Part shown: positions 1 through 7,981 of the stretch, one piece after another
How the letters are laid out: each line of letters starts with the position of its first letter
Numbering within the stretch: position 1 is the stretch's first letter
Virus record (IMG/VR): IMGVR_UViG_3300030329_002204
Coordinates: 1-38,064 of that record
DNA from: a virus
Reading direction: 5' to 3' (one strand)
Length of the DNA stretch: 38,064 nucleotides
Program-made: the position numbers and the translations under genes
The notes under the pieces: model-generated
What the model was told of the DNA's origin: nothing
What the model saw: only the letters and a program-made list of their open reading frames with translations
Databases searched by the model: none

Positions 1-2103
1 TGCATGTGTATCAACTAGAACATTGGATACTTCACTTCCACCGATTGCTGTGAATTTTCCCTCAACTTGAAGTGTGTTAACATCCTCGTCCCACATCATA
101 TATTTACCAGATGTAGCACCAAAGAACTTAACATCGTAGCCTGTGTCATCTACGCCTACTGTTAACCCAGCATCAAGTTGTACAGCACCATCTATATCAA
201 CAGCATCTAGATTGGTAGTACCGTCTACATCTAAGTCAGTGCCAACATATAGCTTCTTAGCTATACTTGCTCCACCCTCAACTCTTAATGCTCCAGTATC
301 TCCACTATCATCAGATGAATCAGTAGTACCTGTTATATCTAATATAGCTATATTGGATATATTCTGGTCGTTCATATCCAAGTCTTCAAACATATCAATG
401 GAAGAAGAACCTACTGCTGCCAGACCATTGAACGTCATACGTCTACCGTAGTCACTACCGTCAATATTGGTATCAATTCCTACTACTCTAGCGGAAGAAC
501 CTGACAAAGCCCCACGCAGAATTAGTGTCTGGTGCCCTTCAACAGTTGCCATTCCTTTAATCAGATTAGCGGAACCAAAATCTATCGTTCCAGTTCCAGA
601 AGAGTTAGCATGAAGCTGTAAGCTATCATCAGCATCTGCCCATATACGAGGGTCTGTAGATGCTTCTCCAAAATACAGTTTACTAGTAGTAGTAAGGGCT
701 ATATCTCCTGATGCGTCTATTGTAGTGAACGCTCCAGTAGAGGCACTACTAGCACCAATGGCTGTACCATCTATAGCACCACCATCAATATTGATATTAT
801 CCAGTGCAGCACTCTCAATGAAATTGGCTCTTGTCATCTTCCTAAGTGTGCCACCAGCACCATCATCTATAACAATTAAGTCAGCATCAGCAACGGTAGT
901 CGAGCCTGTCATATTCTGGATGTCTAATGTTAGGACACCGCTAGAATCAGATAGTCCTGTACTAGTTACAGTACCTGCATGAAGACCAGCTAGGTAAGTA
1001 CCTACTGTATCTACATTAGTCATCCTCATAGTACCGCCATCATTGATAAGGATACCGTCACCACTGGCAACAGCAGTAGTTCCTCTTGCTGTGTCTCCAT
1101 CAATGAGGTTTAACTCAGCAGTAGTGACAGTAGCACCATCAATTATCTCAAGTTCTGCTTCAGTTATTGCTGCACTACCAATAGTAAATCCACCAGCAGT
1201 TACAACACCGCTTGCACCTATAGTGCTAATACCACTCAATGCTCCATTAAATACAACAGCACCATTGATATCTATGGTAGTGGCTGCTATCTGTATTTCA
1301 GTATCAGCTACCAAGTCTAACTGCCCATCAGTAGATGAGTTAATATATATAGCAGTATCACGCAAGTGTATCTTCTCATCAGTATTCATAAGGATTTCAT
1401 CTGAGAATGCAAAGTAATCCTCGTCTTCCATCCATGTGATAACACCATCAGCGGAGTTAGCATTGAAGGTAAGACTTATATCTGTATCAGCGCCTGTTCC
1501 AAAGGTCAGGGCATTCTGGTTAAAGGCTGTGGATACTACCGCACCAGAGGTAGATGCTATGGTCAGGGCATCGACCATACTAGCACCAGCCTTAATCTGC
1601 CATACGATCTTCACATCTTCAGAAGCAGCAGTGTTATCAACAAGGTTGACTGCCATGTTAGCCATCTCGGTAATGTTGCCAGAGGCATCATGCATGTAGT
1701 ACCTGAAGAACATGTTATCGTCTGCTGCCCCTGTACCACGCAAGCCACGATAGTGGACGATCTCCATGTCGTCACCGTCAGCAAAGTTAGTGAAAGTCGC
1801 AGCAGGTACGCCTTCTCCCTCGTTGTTTCTAACATCAATAGACTTGAGACTTATTTCGTCAGACCACCTTCTCCACCTAACTGAACTACCAGATGTGATC
1901 TTTACATCGTATGATTGGATGGCACCACTACTACCTGATGCGCCATCTGTAGTCTCATCGATTGACCACAGGCCAGCGGAGTTAGTAGTGACACTAGCCC
2001 CCTCTGTTGTCGTAGTGTTTGCCTCGTATAGCTGAACAGTAGCATCCGCAAGGGGGTCGCCATCATCTTGAAATACATATCCTGAAAAATATATTGTCGC
2101 CAT
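1..2103 (-). CDS. Tail fibre protein, C-terminus missing at window edge
   Basis: This frame is open for 701 codons from an ATG at 2103 to the left edge with no stop, so it is partial. Residues 1-60 (FSGYVFQDDGDPLADATVQLY...) resemble a carboxypeptidase regulatory-like beta-sandwich. The rest is low-complexity beta-repeat sequence typical of phage tail fibres, with motifs such as AELNLIDG, GGAIDGTAIGASSASTGAF and LDVDGTTNLDAVDIDG. It is the last gene of the leftward virion block, directly after a 119-residue protein (stop and start 2 bp apart). Such fibres bind the host surface and often end in a peptidase-S74 chaperone domain, which would lie beyond the edge. The coiled-coil end at 38007-38064 could be its C-terminus. 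Fibre role is confident; receptor unknown. Confidence 0.85.
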   Translation of the reverse strand, partial: MATIYFSGYVFQDDGDPLADATVQLYEANTTTTEGASVTTNSAGLWSIDETTDGASGSSGAIQSYDVKITSGSSVRWRRWSDEISLKSIDVRNNEGEGVPAATFTNFADGDDMEIVHYRGLRGTGAADDNMFFRYYMHDASGNITEMANMAVNLVDNTAASEDVKIVWQIKAGASMVDALTIASTSGAVVSTAFNQNALTFGTGADTDISLTFNANSADGVITWMEDEDYFAFSDEILMNTDEKIHLRDTAIYINSSTDGQLDLVADTEIQIAATTIDINGAVVFNGALSGISTIGASGVVTAGGFTIGSAAITEAELEIIDGATVTTAELNLIDGDTARGTTAVASGDGILINDGGTMRMTNVDTVGTYLAGLHAGTVTSTGLSDSSGVLTLDIQNMTGSTTVADADLIVIDDGAGGTLRKMTRANFIESAALDNINIDGGAIDGTAIGASSASTGAFTTIDASGDIALTTTSKLYFGEASTDPRIWADADDSLQLHANSSGTGTIDFGSANLIKGMATVEGHQTLILRGALSGSSARVVGIDTNIDGSDYGRRMTFNGLAAVGSSSIDMFEDLDMNDQNISNIAILDITGTTDSSDDSGDTGALRVEGGASIAKKLYVGTDLDVDGTTNLDAVDIDGAVQLDAGLTVGVDDTGYDVKFFGATSGKYMMWDEDVNTLQVEGKFTAIGGSEVSNVLVDTHA

Positions 2104-2105
2104 AA

Positions 2106-2465
2106 TTAACTCCCCATGTGAGAGTGGTCACGATATTTTAAAGCTTCCTCAATATAATATGTCGCGTCTTGTGTCAAATCAACATCTTCTATGAATATTA
2201 ATTGTATACCCATACCCATTAGCTGTTGTTTAGATAACATATTTATAGCTGTTTCATCGAATCCACTCTCGTAATTTTGCATAAATCCAACTATATTAAT
2301 TCCTAAGTCTTCAGGATTAATAAATTTAAATTTTATTTTTTCTTCTGGTTCTGGTTGATAAATAAAATCCCTGTTATGTTGTCGCCCCATAGACTCTAAT
2401 GTTTGAAAGGCAATCCACTCGTGATGTGTGCCTTGCCACCATTGGGGCATTTGTTCTGTAGTCAT
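2106..2465 (-). CDS. Hypothetical protein in tail-fibre cluster
   Basis: A 119-residue protein starting MTTEQMPQWWQGTHHEWIAF. A longer frame starts at 2486, but the start at 2465 forms a TAATG overlap with the stop of the preceding gene and is preferred. It is moderately acidic and contains a run of Met/Gln (NMLSKQQLMGMG) and an acidic stretch IFIEDVDLTQD. No known family is recognised. Its place between a 102-residue protein and the fibre suggests a small tail-associated or assembly protein; this rests on context only. Confidence 0.7.
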   Translation of the reverse strand: MTTEQMPQWWQGTHHEWIAFQTLESMGRQHNRDFIYQPEPEEKIKFKFINPEDLGINIVGFMQNYESGFDETAINMLSKQQLMGMGIQLIFIEDVDLTQDATYYIEEALKYRDHSHMGS

Positions 2466-2773
2466 TACTCTAATATAACGGCCCAATCTAAATCTTGATT
2501 GGAGCCACCTGCATCTGCATAAAATGTACTAAGGGCAACCGAACCCCCATGTTCGCGAAAGTTTATTTCTAGGCTGTCATTAGCTGATAGTTCGTAACCA
2601 AGAGTACTAGATACCGTAGAGTCACCAAAGTAAACGACATTGCCGTTTCCTGTACGAGCAGATACTTTAATCCATAGTACTTTTGAAGCTGCATTAGGCG
2701 CACCAGTAGCTGCGGATAAGGCAACACTGCTACCTGCGGAAGATACTCTCGATCTGTTTGCGTGAAAGATCAT
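2465..2773 (-). CDS. Small beta-rich virion-associated protein
   Basis: A 102-residue protein whose start overlaps the upstream stop as ATGA (2770-2773), so it is translationally coupled. The sequence is Ser/Ala/Gly-rich with alternating hydrophobic stretches (VLWIKVSARTGNGNVVYFGDSTVSSTLGY), as in small phage beta-sandwich proteins. A core of this kind, with GNVVYFGDS followed by ELSANDSLEI, is similar to short phage proteins found beside tail genes. No catalytic motif is visible. It is probably a small structural accessory; the exact role is unknown. Confidence 0.7.
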   Translation of the reverse strand: MIFHANRSRVSSAGSSVALSAATGAPNAASKVLWIKVSARTGNGNVVYFGDSTVSSTLGYELSANDSLEINFREHGGSVALSTFYADAGGSNQDLDWAVILE

Positions 2774-4695
2774 GGTTCCACCAAGTTAATTGTAGATACG
2801 CCACGTTCATCATATCCTGTACCCTCTATTCCACTAGCTGATACAACATCAACATAGTAATTACGAGTACCACCTGAGTCATCTCTAAAGGTAAACTCTA
2901 TTAATGTATTTGATTCTATTGCAGATACAATAGAAGATCGCAAATCTTTAGATGACTTGCCTTTATATGATTTATTAAGGTTTATCCTAGCCTGATGTCC
3001 ATACTTTGCAGGAAGTTTCTTTCTAAACTCTAGGGTCATAGATACTACATCAGGAGACTTTAACTTATTAGTAAGTCCTGTTGCTCTAGCGAATGTCAGC
3101 TTGAACTTGATAGCCCTGAAGGTAACACCTACAGGATTATCGTTAGCATCATCAAATGTATAGGTGGTCGTTCCATTGCTGGTAATGGTACCCATGGATT
3201 CGTAAGATTCACTGTAGTCAATAGCATACTGGACAGCTACAGTTTCGCTAGATGACGCATTCTGTACTTCTACTTTTAGATTGATAGCAAGCTTGTCTAC
3301 TTCAGATTGACCTGCATTAACCCATGGAGTTTCATGTACTCCTGATTCTGCATATTCAAAATTACCTACCTCTGAGGGGTTAATAATATTGGAAGGCATA
3401 GTCATGTGGTAAACATTGTCATCAAATCCCCACCACATTCTATAGTCATCGTAAGAATTATTAACAGTTAAAGCGGTAACACTGCGACCTGCTGAAGAGG
3501 AAAGCCATTTTGTCTCCCAGCCTCTCTCGTCCCATCCAAGAATAGAACTATATCCAGCATCAATAACATCAGAACCCTGATGGCTCGCCCATTGATAGGG
3601 CATCTTGTCCCTATCCGTTATTGTGATGGGCGCACTGCTTGCATCAACGGCAACAAGTAATTCGTTATGGGTAGCTGCCGTCTTGGTAATGGAGCCTCGC
3701 TTATCCTTGGGCAATCCATCATCCCTGTCTGGCCCCATGATAGTAACTACGGCTGCACTGGCACCATTAATATATTTATAAATACCCAGACCTGAAGGAA
3801 CATATACACTGTCTCGCCATCTTATGGCACCCTTACCAGCATCAGGATGGAAAGGTAAGAATAACTGTGTCTCCACAAATCTGGTATTGGCAGCATCGTG
3901 TGCGAATAATCCCTTCTTAGTACTGACATATATGATTGGTTCTCCCCCTGCATCCCTAGCAACGAACATACCAGTAACATACCCATCAGGTAATGGAATC
4001 TTTGCATCATTAGTTTCTGATCCTATAGTTATTGACCACCATAGCTGTCCTGTATGACTGATACCCCATAGCCTGTCATCCCATACAGTTAGAAACTTGG
4101 TATCAGCAGTATCGTTAGTCCAACTTGTACCGTTAGAAGAGTACGAATAACCAGAATCATTAGAGTCATAGTGTGCAAACACTAGATAGGTAGTGCCATT
4201 AGTAGCAGTCCAAGTAATCGTATCGGTTACCTGATCTGCTATTCCGTGTGAACTTACCTCTGATCCCCAGCTATCAGTTGTGTTGTTATACTTATACAGC
4301 TTGGGATTCTCTGAGGCCGAGCCATTCCATACTGCATACACCTCATCATTCAGTTCACCAATAGCACCTATAGTGGCATTACTAAGACCATGCGAAACAG
4401 CAGCAGTCTGTGTAACCAACCCACCCATAACAAGATGGTTCTTATAACGCAGTTGAGCGGTAGACCACCATGCCCTACCTACATCTCCAGACCCTTCCAT
4501 TCGGTTAACACCTATACCACCTTGGAAATTAGACCAAGCAATAATGGATGTTCGTGTCTGGGAGTCTTTAGTAGTATCTCCGATGACAATTTTTCCTGGA
4601 TATATAGAGGCAAGTGAACTCTGTACTGGTGCAACTAAAGGATAATAAACACCATTAAGAGATATCTCATTCTCACTAATTACTTTAGCAGCCAT
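2770..4695 (-). CDS. Large beta-rich tail protein, propeller-like
   Basis: A 641-residue protein, all-beta in appearance. Residues about 80-400 contain repeated W- and G-rich strands (VYAVWNGSASENPKLYKY, TYLVFAHYDSNDSGYSY, LWWSITIGSETND, IIYVSTKKGLFAHD), which suggests a beta-propeller. The C-terminal 200 residues form further beta domains with a VAVQYAIDYSE stretch and a Lys-rich KSYKGKSSKDLRSS segment. No signal peptide or membrane segment is present. It lies between a CBM-containing adaptor-like protein and small tail genes. I infer a tail hub, tube-like or receptor-binding role. Its ATG sits inside a perfect palindrome with its Shine-Dalgarno, described separately. Confidence 0.7.
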   Translation of the reverse strand: MAAKVISENEISLNGVYYPLVAPVQSSLASIYPGKIVIGDTTKDSQTRTSIIAWSNFQGGIGVNRMEGSGDVGRAWWSTAQLRYKNHLVMGGLVTQTAAVSHGLSNATIGAIGELNDEVYAVWNGSASENPKLYKYNNTTDSWGSEVSSHGIADQVTDTITWTATNGTTYLVFAHYDSNDSGYSYSSNGTSWTNDTADTKFLTVWDDRLWGISHTGQLWWSITIGSETNDAKIPLPDGYVTGMFVARDAGGEPIIYVSTKKGLFAHDAANTRFVETQLFLPFHPDAGKGAIRWRDSVYVPSGLGIYKYINGASAAVVTIMGPDRDDGLPKDKRGSITKTAATHNELLVAVDASSAPITITDRDKMPYQWASHQGSDVIDAGYSSILGWDERGWETKWLSSSAGRSVTALTVNNSYDDYRMWWGFDDNVYHMTMPSNIINPSEVGNFEYAESGVHETPWVNAGQSEVDKLAINLKVEVQNASSSETVAVQYAIDYSESYESMGTITSNGTTTYTFDDANDNPVGVTFRAIKFKLTFARATGLTNKLKSPDVVSMTLEFRKKLPAKYGHQARINLNKSYKGKSSKDLRSSIVSAIESNTLIEFTFRDDSGGTRNYYVDVVSASGIEGTGYDERGVSTINLVEP

Positions 4696-4709
4696 AGGTG
4701 TACACCTAT
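4694..4709 (-). promoter_or_regulatory. Perfect 16-bp palindrome covering stop, RBS and start
   Basis: The palindrome ATAGGTGT/ACACCTAT spans the stop codon of the upstream gene (4706-4708) and reaches into the ATG of the 641-residue gene (4693-4695). On the minus-strand mRNA the AGGTG ribosome site at about 4703-4707 would pair with the CACCT just before the start. Folding could hide the site until ribosomes finishing the upstream gene open it. The symmetry is seen directly; the regulatory role is inferred, and a palindrome with no loop folds less well than its symmetry suggests. Confidence 0.4.
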
Positions 4710-5992
4710 TCCACTAACCTAACATTAGTTAATAATGGTATTTGCCTCTTTGCCTGTTGCGACATCCCCATCCAGAACCCTGCCATGTTGTTCTTGTTAT
4801 CAGGATCGGTAGTTGGCCCACCAGATGCAGATGCGAATGCTAATGCCGTGGCTCTGGCTATAATATATTGCTCATCGATTTCCGATGTATCTGTATCAGC
4901 AGTAAGTAGTGCAGGCTTGTCACCGCCTACAATCTTTAAGAGATTGTATCGAGCGGTGCCATGGAAATAGTTATCAAAGATAATGTCTTTCTCTTGCTTA
5001 TCTATCTTCCATATATTTCTAGGTACCTTAACCCATTGTGCTGAGTCGTTCTTAACCACACTAATATCGTCTAGCCAAATCGTACAGGCCCCTAAATCAG
5101 AATCGTATTCTAAACCTACAGATATAATTGCTGTGTTGCTCTCTGGGTTCGACAAAGCTACCCTACAGAATGTCCACGTATCTGCTGATAAGGCAGGAAC
5201 ACTAAGGGTTTCTAGTGGCGAAGCGCAGTTGGCTGTATTGTCTAATAGAATCTTTAAGTTGCCTGCAGATGTAGGAACGGAACTTCTAATCCAAAACTCT
5301 ATGTAGTCATACTCGCTAATATCTTTGCTGGTTATAGAGTCAGTAACTATATCTCCAGCGCTAGCACCATCAGCAATAACAATCCTGTTACTGGCAGTAC
5401 CTTGTTTCTTCATCTTGGTGTCAGCAGTAACAGTAAAGTCAGAATCTACATTCTCGTCCATAGCTGTATTACAGGACAATAGCCTTGTGTAATCTATTGC
5501 AGATCGATAGTAGATATTTTGAATCATGGAAAGACCAGAGGGTATATCGAACCTCTGTGTCTTGCCATCTGAATGTAACCCAGTGTGTGGTGAACTGGAC
5601 ATATTAGGAATTTCTACAGGATCATAGGCATGACCAGTAGCATCGAGGATAGATTGATTAATGAAATCCTCTATCCGTGCTGGCTGGTATATGTCATCCC
5701 ATAACTCATATGTGTCATTAGCTACACTTGTCTGTGCAAATGCAGGGGATACGGTTAACGTAGTGGTACTAGCTACATAGTCAGATACTCTACTAATCTC
5801 TACAGTAGATGCAGAGACATCGTTAAATACTACCCACTTACCTATGTGATTATCGTCACCGCCAACAAGGGTATCGTCTACTATCGTAGTAGTAGAACCA
5901 GTACCGCTAGCAGATGATACTAATATAGCACCAAGATTGTAACCAATTGATTGGCGCAACTGCGCTCTGGTGCGCCCTTGAACTATAGCCAT
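4706..5992 (-). CDS. Tail adaptor-like protein with CBM-like insert
   Basis: A 428-residue protein. Residues 1-100 begin RTRAQLRQSIGYNLGAILVSS and continue with short beta segments; residues about 100-160 (IYQPARIEDFINQSILDATGHAYDP) are helical and resemble head-tail adaptor-like phage proteins. Residues about 185-320 look like a jelly-roll carbohydrate-binding module (YDYIEFWIRSSVPTSAG ... LSADTWTFCRVALSNPES ... TIWLDDISVV). The C-terminus is helical and contains ARATALAFASASGG. It begins right after a stretch of small genes and ends inside the palindrome before the 641-residue gene. Likely a neck or tail protein; the sugar-binding assignment comes from fold-like pattern only. Confidence 0.7.
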   Translation of the reverse strand: MAIVQGRTRAQLRQSIGYNLGAILVSSASGTGSTTTIVDDTLVGGDDNHIGKWVVFNDVSASTVEISRVSDYVASTTTLTVSPAFAQTSVANDTYELWDDIYQPARIEDFINQSILDATGHAYDPVEIPNMSSSPHTGLHSDGKTQRFDIPSGLSMIQNIYYRSAIDYTRLLSCNTAMDENVDSDFTVTADTKMKKQGTASNRIVIADGASAGDIVTDSITSKDISEYDYIEFWIRSSVPTSAGNLKILLDNTANCASPLETLSVPALSADTWTFCRVALSNPESNTAIISVGLEYDSDLGACTIWLDDISVVKNDSAQWVKVPRNIWKIDKQEKDIIFDNYFHGTARYNLLKIVGGDKPALLTADTDTSEIDEQYIIARATALAFASASGGPTTDPDNKNNMAGFWMGMSQQAKRQIPLLTNVRLVE

Positions 5993-6005
5993 TGGTTACC
6001 ACCTT

Positions 6006-6125
6006 TTAGTACTTTTTCTTTTTCTTAGGCTTGGTCATTTTCTGACCAGTAGACTTTGCGTATCTTTTGGCAGCAGCCCTACCTTTTGGAGTATAAGAAA
6101 ACTTTTTCTTTCCTACTTTAGGCAT
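6006..6125 (-). CDS. Short Lys-rich basic protein
   Basis: A 39-residue protein beginning MPKVGKKKFSYTPKGRAAAK and ending in a run of lysines. Very basic proteins of this length with an MPxVGKKKFxYTxxG start are common in marine phages, usually beside structural genes. I recall this pattern rather than having searched it. The charge suggests nucleic-acid contact, perhaps DNA in the head, but the function is not established. It is preceded by a near-identical duplicate of its first eight codons (6128-6151). It ends 13 bp before the adaptor-like gene's start. Confidence 0.7.
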   Translation of the reverse strand: MPKVGKKKFSYTPKGRAAAKRYAKSTGQKMTKPKKKKKY

Positions 6126-6151
6126 TTCTTTTTCTTTCCTATTTTAGACAT
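6102..6151 (-). repeat. Tandem 24-bp duplication of a gene start
   Basis: On the minus strand, two 24-bp copies with only two mismatches lie 2 bp apart: 6128-6151 (codes MSKIGKKK) and 6102-6125 (codes MPKVGKKK, the start of the 39-residue protein). The 26-bp period is not a multiple of three, so the first copy opens a 12-codon mini-ORF (6113-6151) that stops inside the second copy. Each copy has a plausible ribosome site upstream (GAGGA for the first, AGGA within the first for the second). It could be a leader or a relic of duplication. Confidence 0.75.
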
Positions 6152-6152
6152 T

Positions 6153-6329
6153 TCATTCCTCTAGTTCTTGTTGCTCTATCTTAGTATTTAACTCTGCTAT
6201 TGTATTATCTTTTTCTGCAAGAACTCTGGAAAGAGTAGCAAGCTGAAGTTCAAGGTTAGTAACCTGATTTACCTTCTGCTGTAATGCTGCCCTTATATCC
6301 TCTTCTGTAATAGATATCTCCGTGGTCAT
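6153..6329 (-). CDS. Short coiled-coil protein
   Basis: A 58-residue protein starting MTTEISITEEDIRAALQQKV, with strong heptad character across residues 10-58 (LELQLATLSRVLAEKDNTIA, then LNTKIEQQELEE). A GGAGG site sits 6 bp before the ATG, which supports a real gene. It lies between a 125-residue protein and the Lys-rich protein in the virion block. It has no catalytic or membrane features. Short coiled coils of this kind serve as oligomerisation or chaperone-like factors in phage assembly, but no specific role can be named. Confidence 0.7.
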   Translation of the reverse strand: MTTEISITEEDIRAALQQKVNQVTNLELQLATLSRVLAEKDNTIAELNTKIEQQELEE

Positions 6330-6340
6330 AGTTAGCCTCC

Positions 6341-6718
6341 TTACTGTAGACCTTTGTAATAAATTTTATTATTACTGCTTTCCTTACGCTTTATTTTATT
6401 AGTTCTAATTTGATTTAGAATCTTTCCTATCTCCTTTTTTTGTTCAGGAGTAGGGGCTGGTTTACTGTGCCTCATCCTTACATCAACCAGCCAACTTTCA
6501 AATGCATTGCCCACCATCTCTTCTATGTGGGCCTTAGACGTTTCATCATCTGCCAGCACTCTAAATTGGTGCTTTCGATTGGTTACTTCATCGTATACCT
6601 GAAACTGGTATTCATATATAAATCCACCAGTTTCATAGTTATGGCCCACAGTGGTAACCCTTTGCTGGGTTACCCCCTGTGGAGTCCAAAGTTCTAGTCC
6701 TTGTGAAGTAGCTACCAT
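6341..6718 (-). CDS. Hypothetical virion-cluster protein
   Basis: A 125-residue protein. The first 60 residues are beta-rich (GGFIYEYQFQVYDEVTNRKH), the middle is helical and acidic (ETSKAHIEEMVGNAFESWL) and the tail is basic (NKIKRKESSNNKIYYKGLQ). Its ATG overlaps the stop of the decoration-like gene as TAATG at 6718, so it is probably made on the same transcript, starting from the promoter near 7502-7538. I do not recognise a family. It is likely a minor structural or assembly protein; this is from position only. Confidence 0.65.
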   Translation of the reverse strand: MVATSQGLELWTPQGVTQQRVTTVGHNYETGGFIYEYQFQVYDEVTNRKHQFRVLADDETSKAHIEEMVGNAFESWLVDVRMRHSKPAPTPEQKKEIGKILNQIRTNKIKRKESSNNKIYYKGLQ

Positions 6719-7455
6719 TAACCTATGTTAGCTTTTATGAGTCCGTACTCGCCAGCCACACCAGCTATTGGCCCCATGTAACCTACTAGAGGAAGGTTAT
6801 CTGTACCATCTTCATCATAAACTTCTACAGACCCATCTAATGAGGCGTTATTAGAAGCAACTAAAGGAGCGCCTATTCCCGGTGTGCCATCAATTAAAGC
6901 TGTTGTAAACCCTTTATCGCAAAGCCATCCATAATATGTATCTGCTATATCAACACAAGACCAGCCTAGTGGAGCGTGGTCTACATCATTGGAATCGTAA
7001 GTCTCAACTTCTTTATAAGGGTTTTCGTAAATTCCAACTTGTTGCGAAGTTGTTATCGCAGTTGCAAGTCCGTCTTCCTCATCAATTGTTATGACACATC
7101 CTGTCGCACTACTTACAGCAGTATTACTTTTAATCCTGTACATATGACCTTCTTCTTCAACATCGTTGAATATAAGCCAACCATCTTTGTACTGGTTTAA
7201 TGTAACAGTTAAAGAACCTGACAGAGTTATTGTAGTTGCCCCTGCTGAAGCAGCAGCTACTGCTAAGTCAACTTGGTGGGCAGCAGTTCTTGCTGCACCC
7301 ATTACCAGTTTGCCTACAGTAATAGCTTCACCAGCTTGAGCATATACAAATTCCCTGTCAGCAATCTGCATACGAGTGCCAAGTTTGTGCTTTTGAGCAG
7401 AAGTGGTTAACTTCTCCCAGCCAAATTTTCCCATTATAGTTTGTGGAAAAGACAT
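6718..7455 (-). CDS. Capsid decoration-like protein
   Basis: A 245-residue protein following the capsid genes. The pattern REFVYAQAGEAITVGKLVMGA near residues 34-54, a central beta region, and GWSCVDIADTYYGWLCDKGF then SLDGSVEVYDEDG toward the C-terminus is the layout of phage capsid stabilisation/decoration proteins. The start is fixed by an AAGGAGG site 7 bp before the ATG. A TTGACC/TATAAC promoter and a 5' hairpin lie just upstream, so it may be expressed at a higher or different level than the capsid gene. Confidence that it is virion-associated is good; the cement role is inferred. Confidence 0.65.
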   Translation of the reverse strand: MSFPQTIMGKFGWEKLTTSAQKHKLGTRMQIADREFVYAQAGEAITVGKLVMGAARTAAHQVDLAVAAASAGATTITLSGSLTVTLNQYKDGWLIFNDVEEEGHMYRIKSNTAVSSATGCVITIDEEDGLATAITTSQQVGIYENPYKEVETYDSNDVDHAPLGWSCVDIADTYYGWLCDKGFTTALIDGTPGIGAPLVASNNASLDGSVEVYDEDGTDNLPLVGYMGPIAGVAGEYGLIKANIG

Positions 7456-7484
7456 ATCTAAACCTCCTTAAAGGTTACTTGTTA

Positions 7485-7499
7485 CAGGGTCAAGCCCTG
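7485..7499 (-). promoter_or_regulatory. 5' leader hairpin of decoration-like gene
   Basis: A perfect 5-bp stem (CAGGG/CCCTG) with a 5-nt loop lies just downstream of the predicted transcription start near 7502 and 30 bp before the ATG. No T-run follows on the minus strand, so it is not a terminator. Placement at the extreme 5' end matches the leaders at 25184 and 30546. A 5' hairpin can protect phage mRNA from RNA decay; this is inferred. Confidence 0.45.
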
Positions 7500-7501
7500 C
7501 G

Positions 7502-7538
7502 ATCAACCGTTATAAATTTTCTGAACAGCCACGGTCAA
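7502..7538 (-). promoter_or_regulatory. Sigma70-like promoter, leftward
   Basis: On the minus strand TTGACC (7533-7538) and TATAAC (7509-7514) are separated by 18 bp; each matches the bacterial consensus at five of six positions. Transcription would start near 7502 and run into the decoration-like gene. The 92-bp gap between genes here is unusually long for this block, which supports a control site. Not shown experimentally. Confidence 0.6.
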
Positions 7539-7547
7539 TCGTTACAA

Positions 7548-7970
7548 CTATTCAGTTCCCTGATGAGACTTCATGTGAACTCTCAATCTCGACAATGCTC
7601 CAGCCTTGGTGACAGCAGTAACCGATTCCCCACATTCTTGGCAAGCTACAGATTCCTGTGGTTCTTCTTGCTTTGGTTCATCAGGTATTTCAACATTAAC
7701 ACTTCTGGCCTTGCACCACCTGCATTCACAGGTGTCACTAGGTGGAGATGGGAACATCCCCAACCTAGATTTTCTTAATACATAATCAGGATTACCTGGT
7801 AAGTTTTCTAACTTAGTTCCAATAGGACTGACAATCTCGTTACTGGTATTTACCTTTGGTTTGTGGAGATACAAAGTAATCTTTGGTTGCCACTCGTCAA
7901 TATACTCCCAAGAGTATCCTTGGTTTACCAGTTCTTCACGAATATCAGTACGTTCTTTAGTTGTTACCAT
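7548..7970 (-). CDS. C2H2 zinc-finger-like protein in capsid cluster
   Basis: A 140-residue protein. Residues about 78-90 contain CECRWC, and residues about 112-137 form a C2H2-type finger (CQECGESV ... LSRLRVHMKSH: Cys-x2-Cys, then His-x3-His). The two Cys clusters are joined by an acidic Pro/Glu linker. An AAGGA site precedes the ATG. It sits between the major capsid and decoration-like genes, where a head-completion or connector protein would be expected. C2H2 fingers are uncommon in virion clusters; it may bind DNA in the head or simply use zinc for stability. Function unknown. Confidence 0.65.
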   Translation of the reverse strand: MVTTKERTDIREELVNQGYSWEYIDEWQPKITLYLHKPKVNTSNEIVSPIGTKLENLPGNPDYVLRKSRLGMFPSPPSDTCECRWCKARSVNVEIPDEPKQEEPQESVACQECGESVTAVTKAGALSRLRVHMKSHQGTE

Positions 7971-7981
7971 GTTAATCCTTA

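Noticed and set aside
143-2035. Several plus-strand open frames in the left end
   Set aside because: They are shadows of the long minus-strand tail fibre, with repetitive Ser/Pro/Ala composition and no ribosome sites.
7485-7499. Terminator after the zinc-finger gene
   Set aside because: The stem is only 5 bp and no T-run follows on the minus strand; its position after a promoter fits a leader hairpin better.
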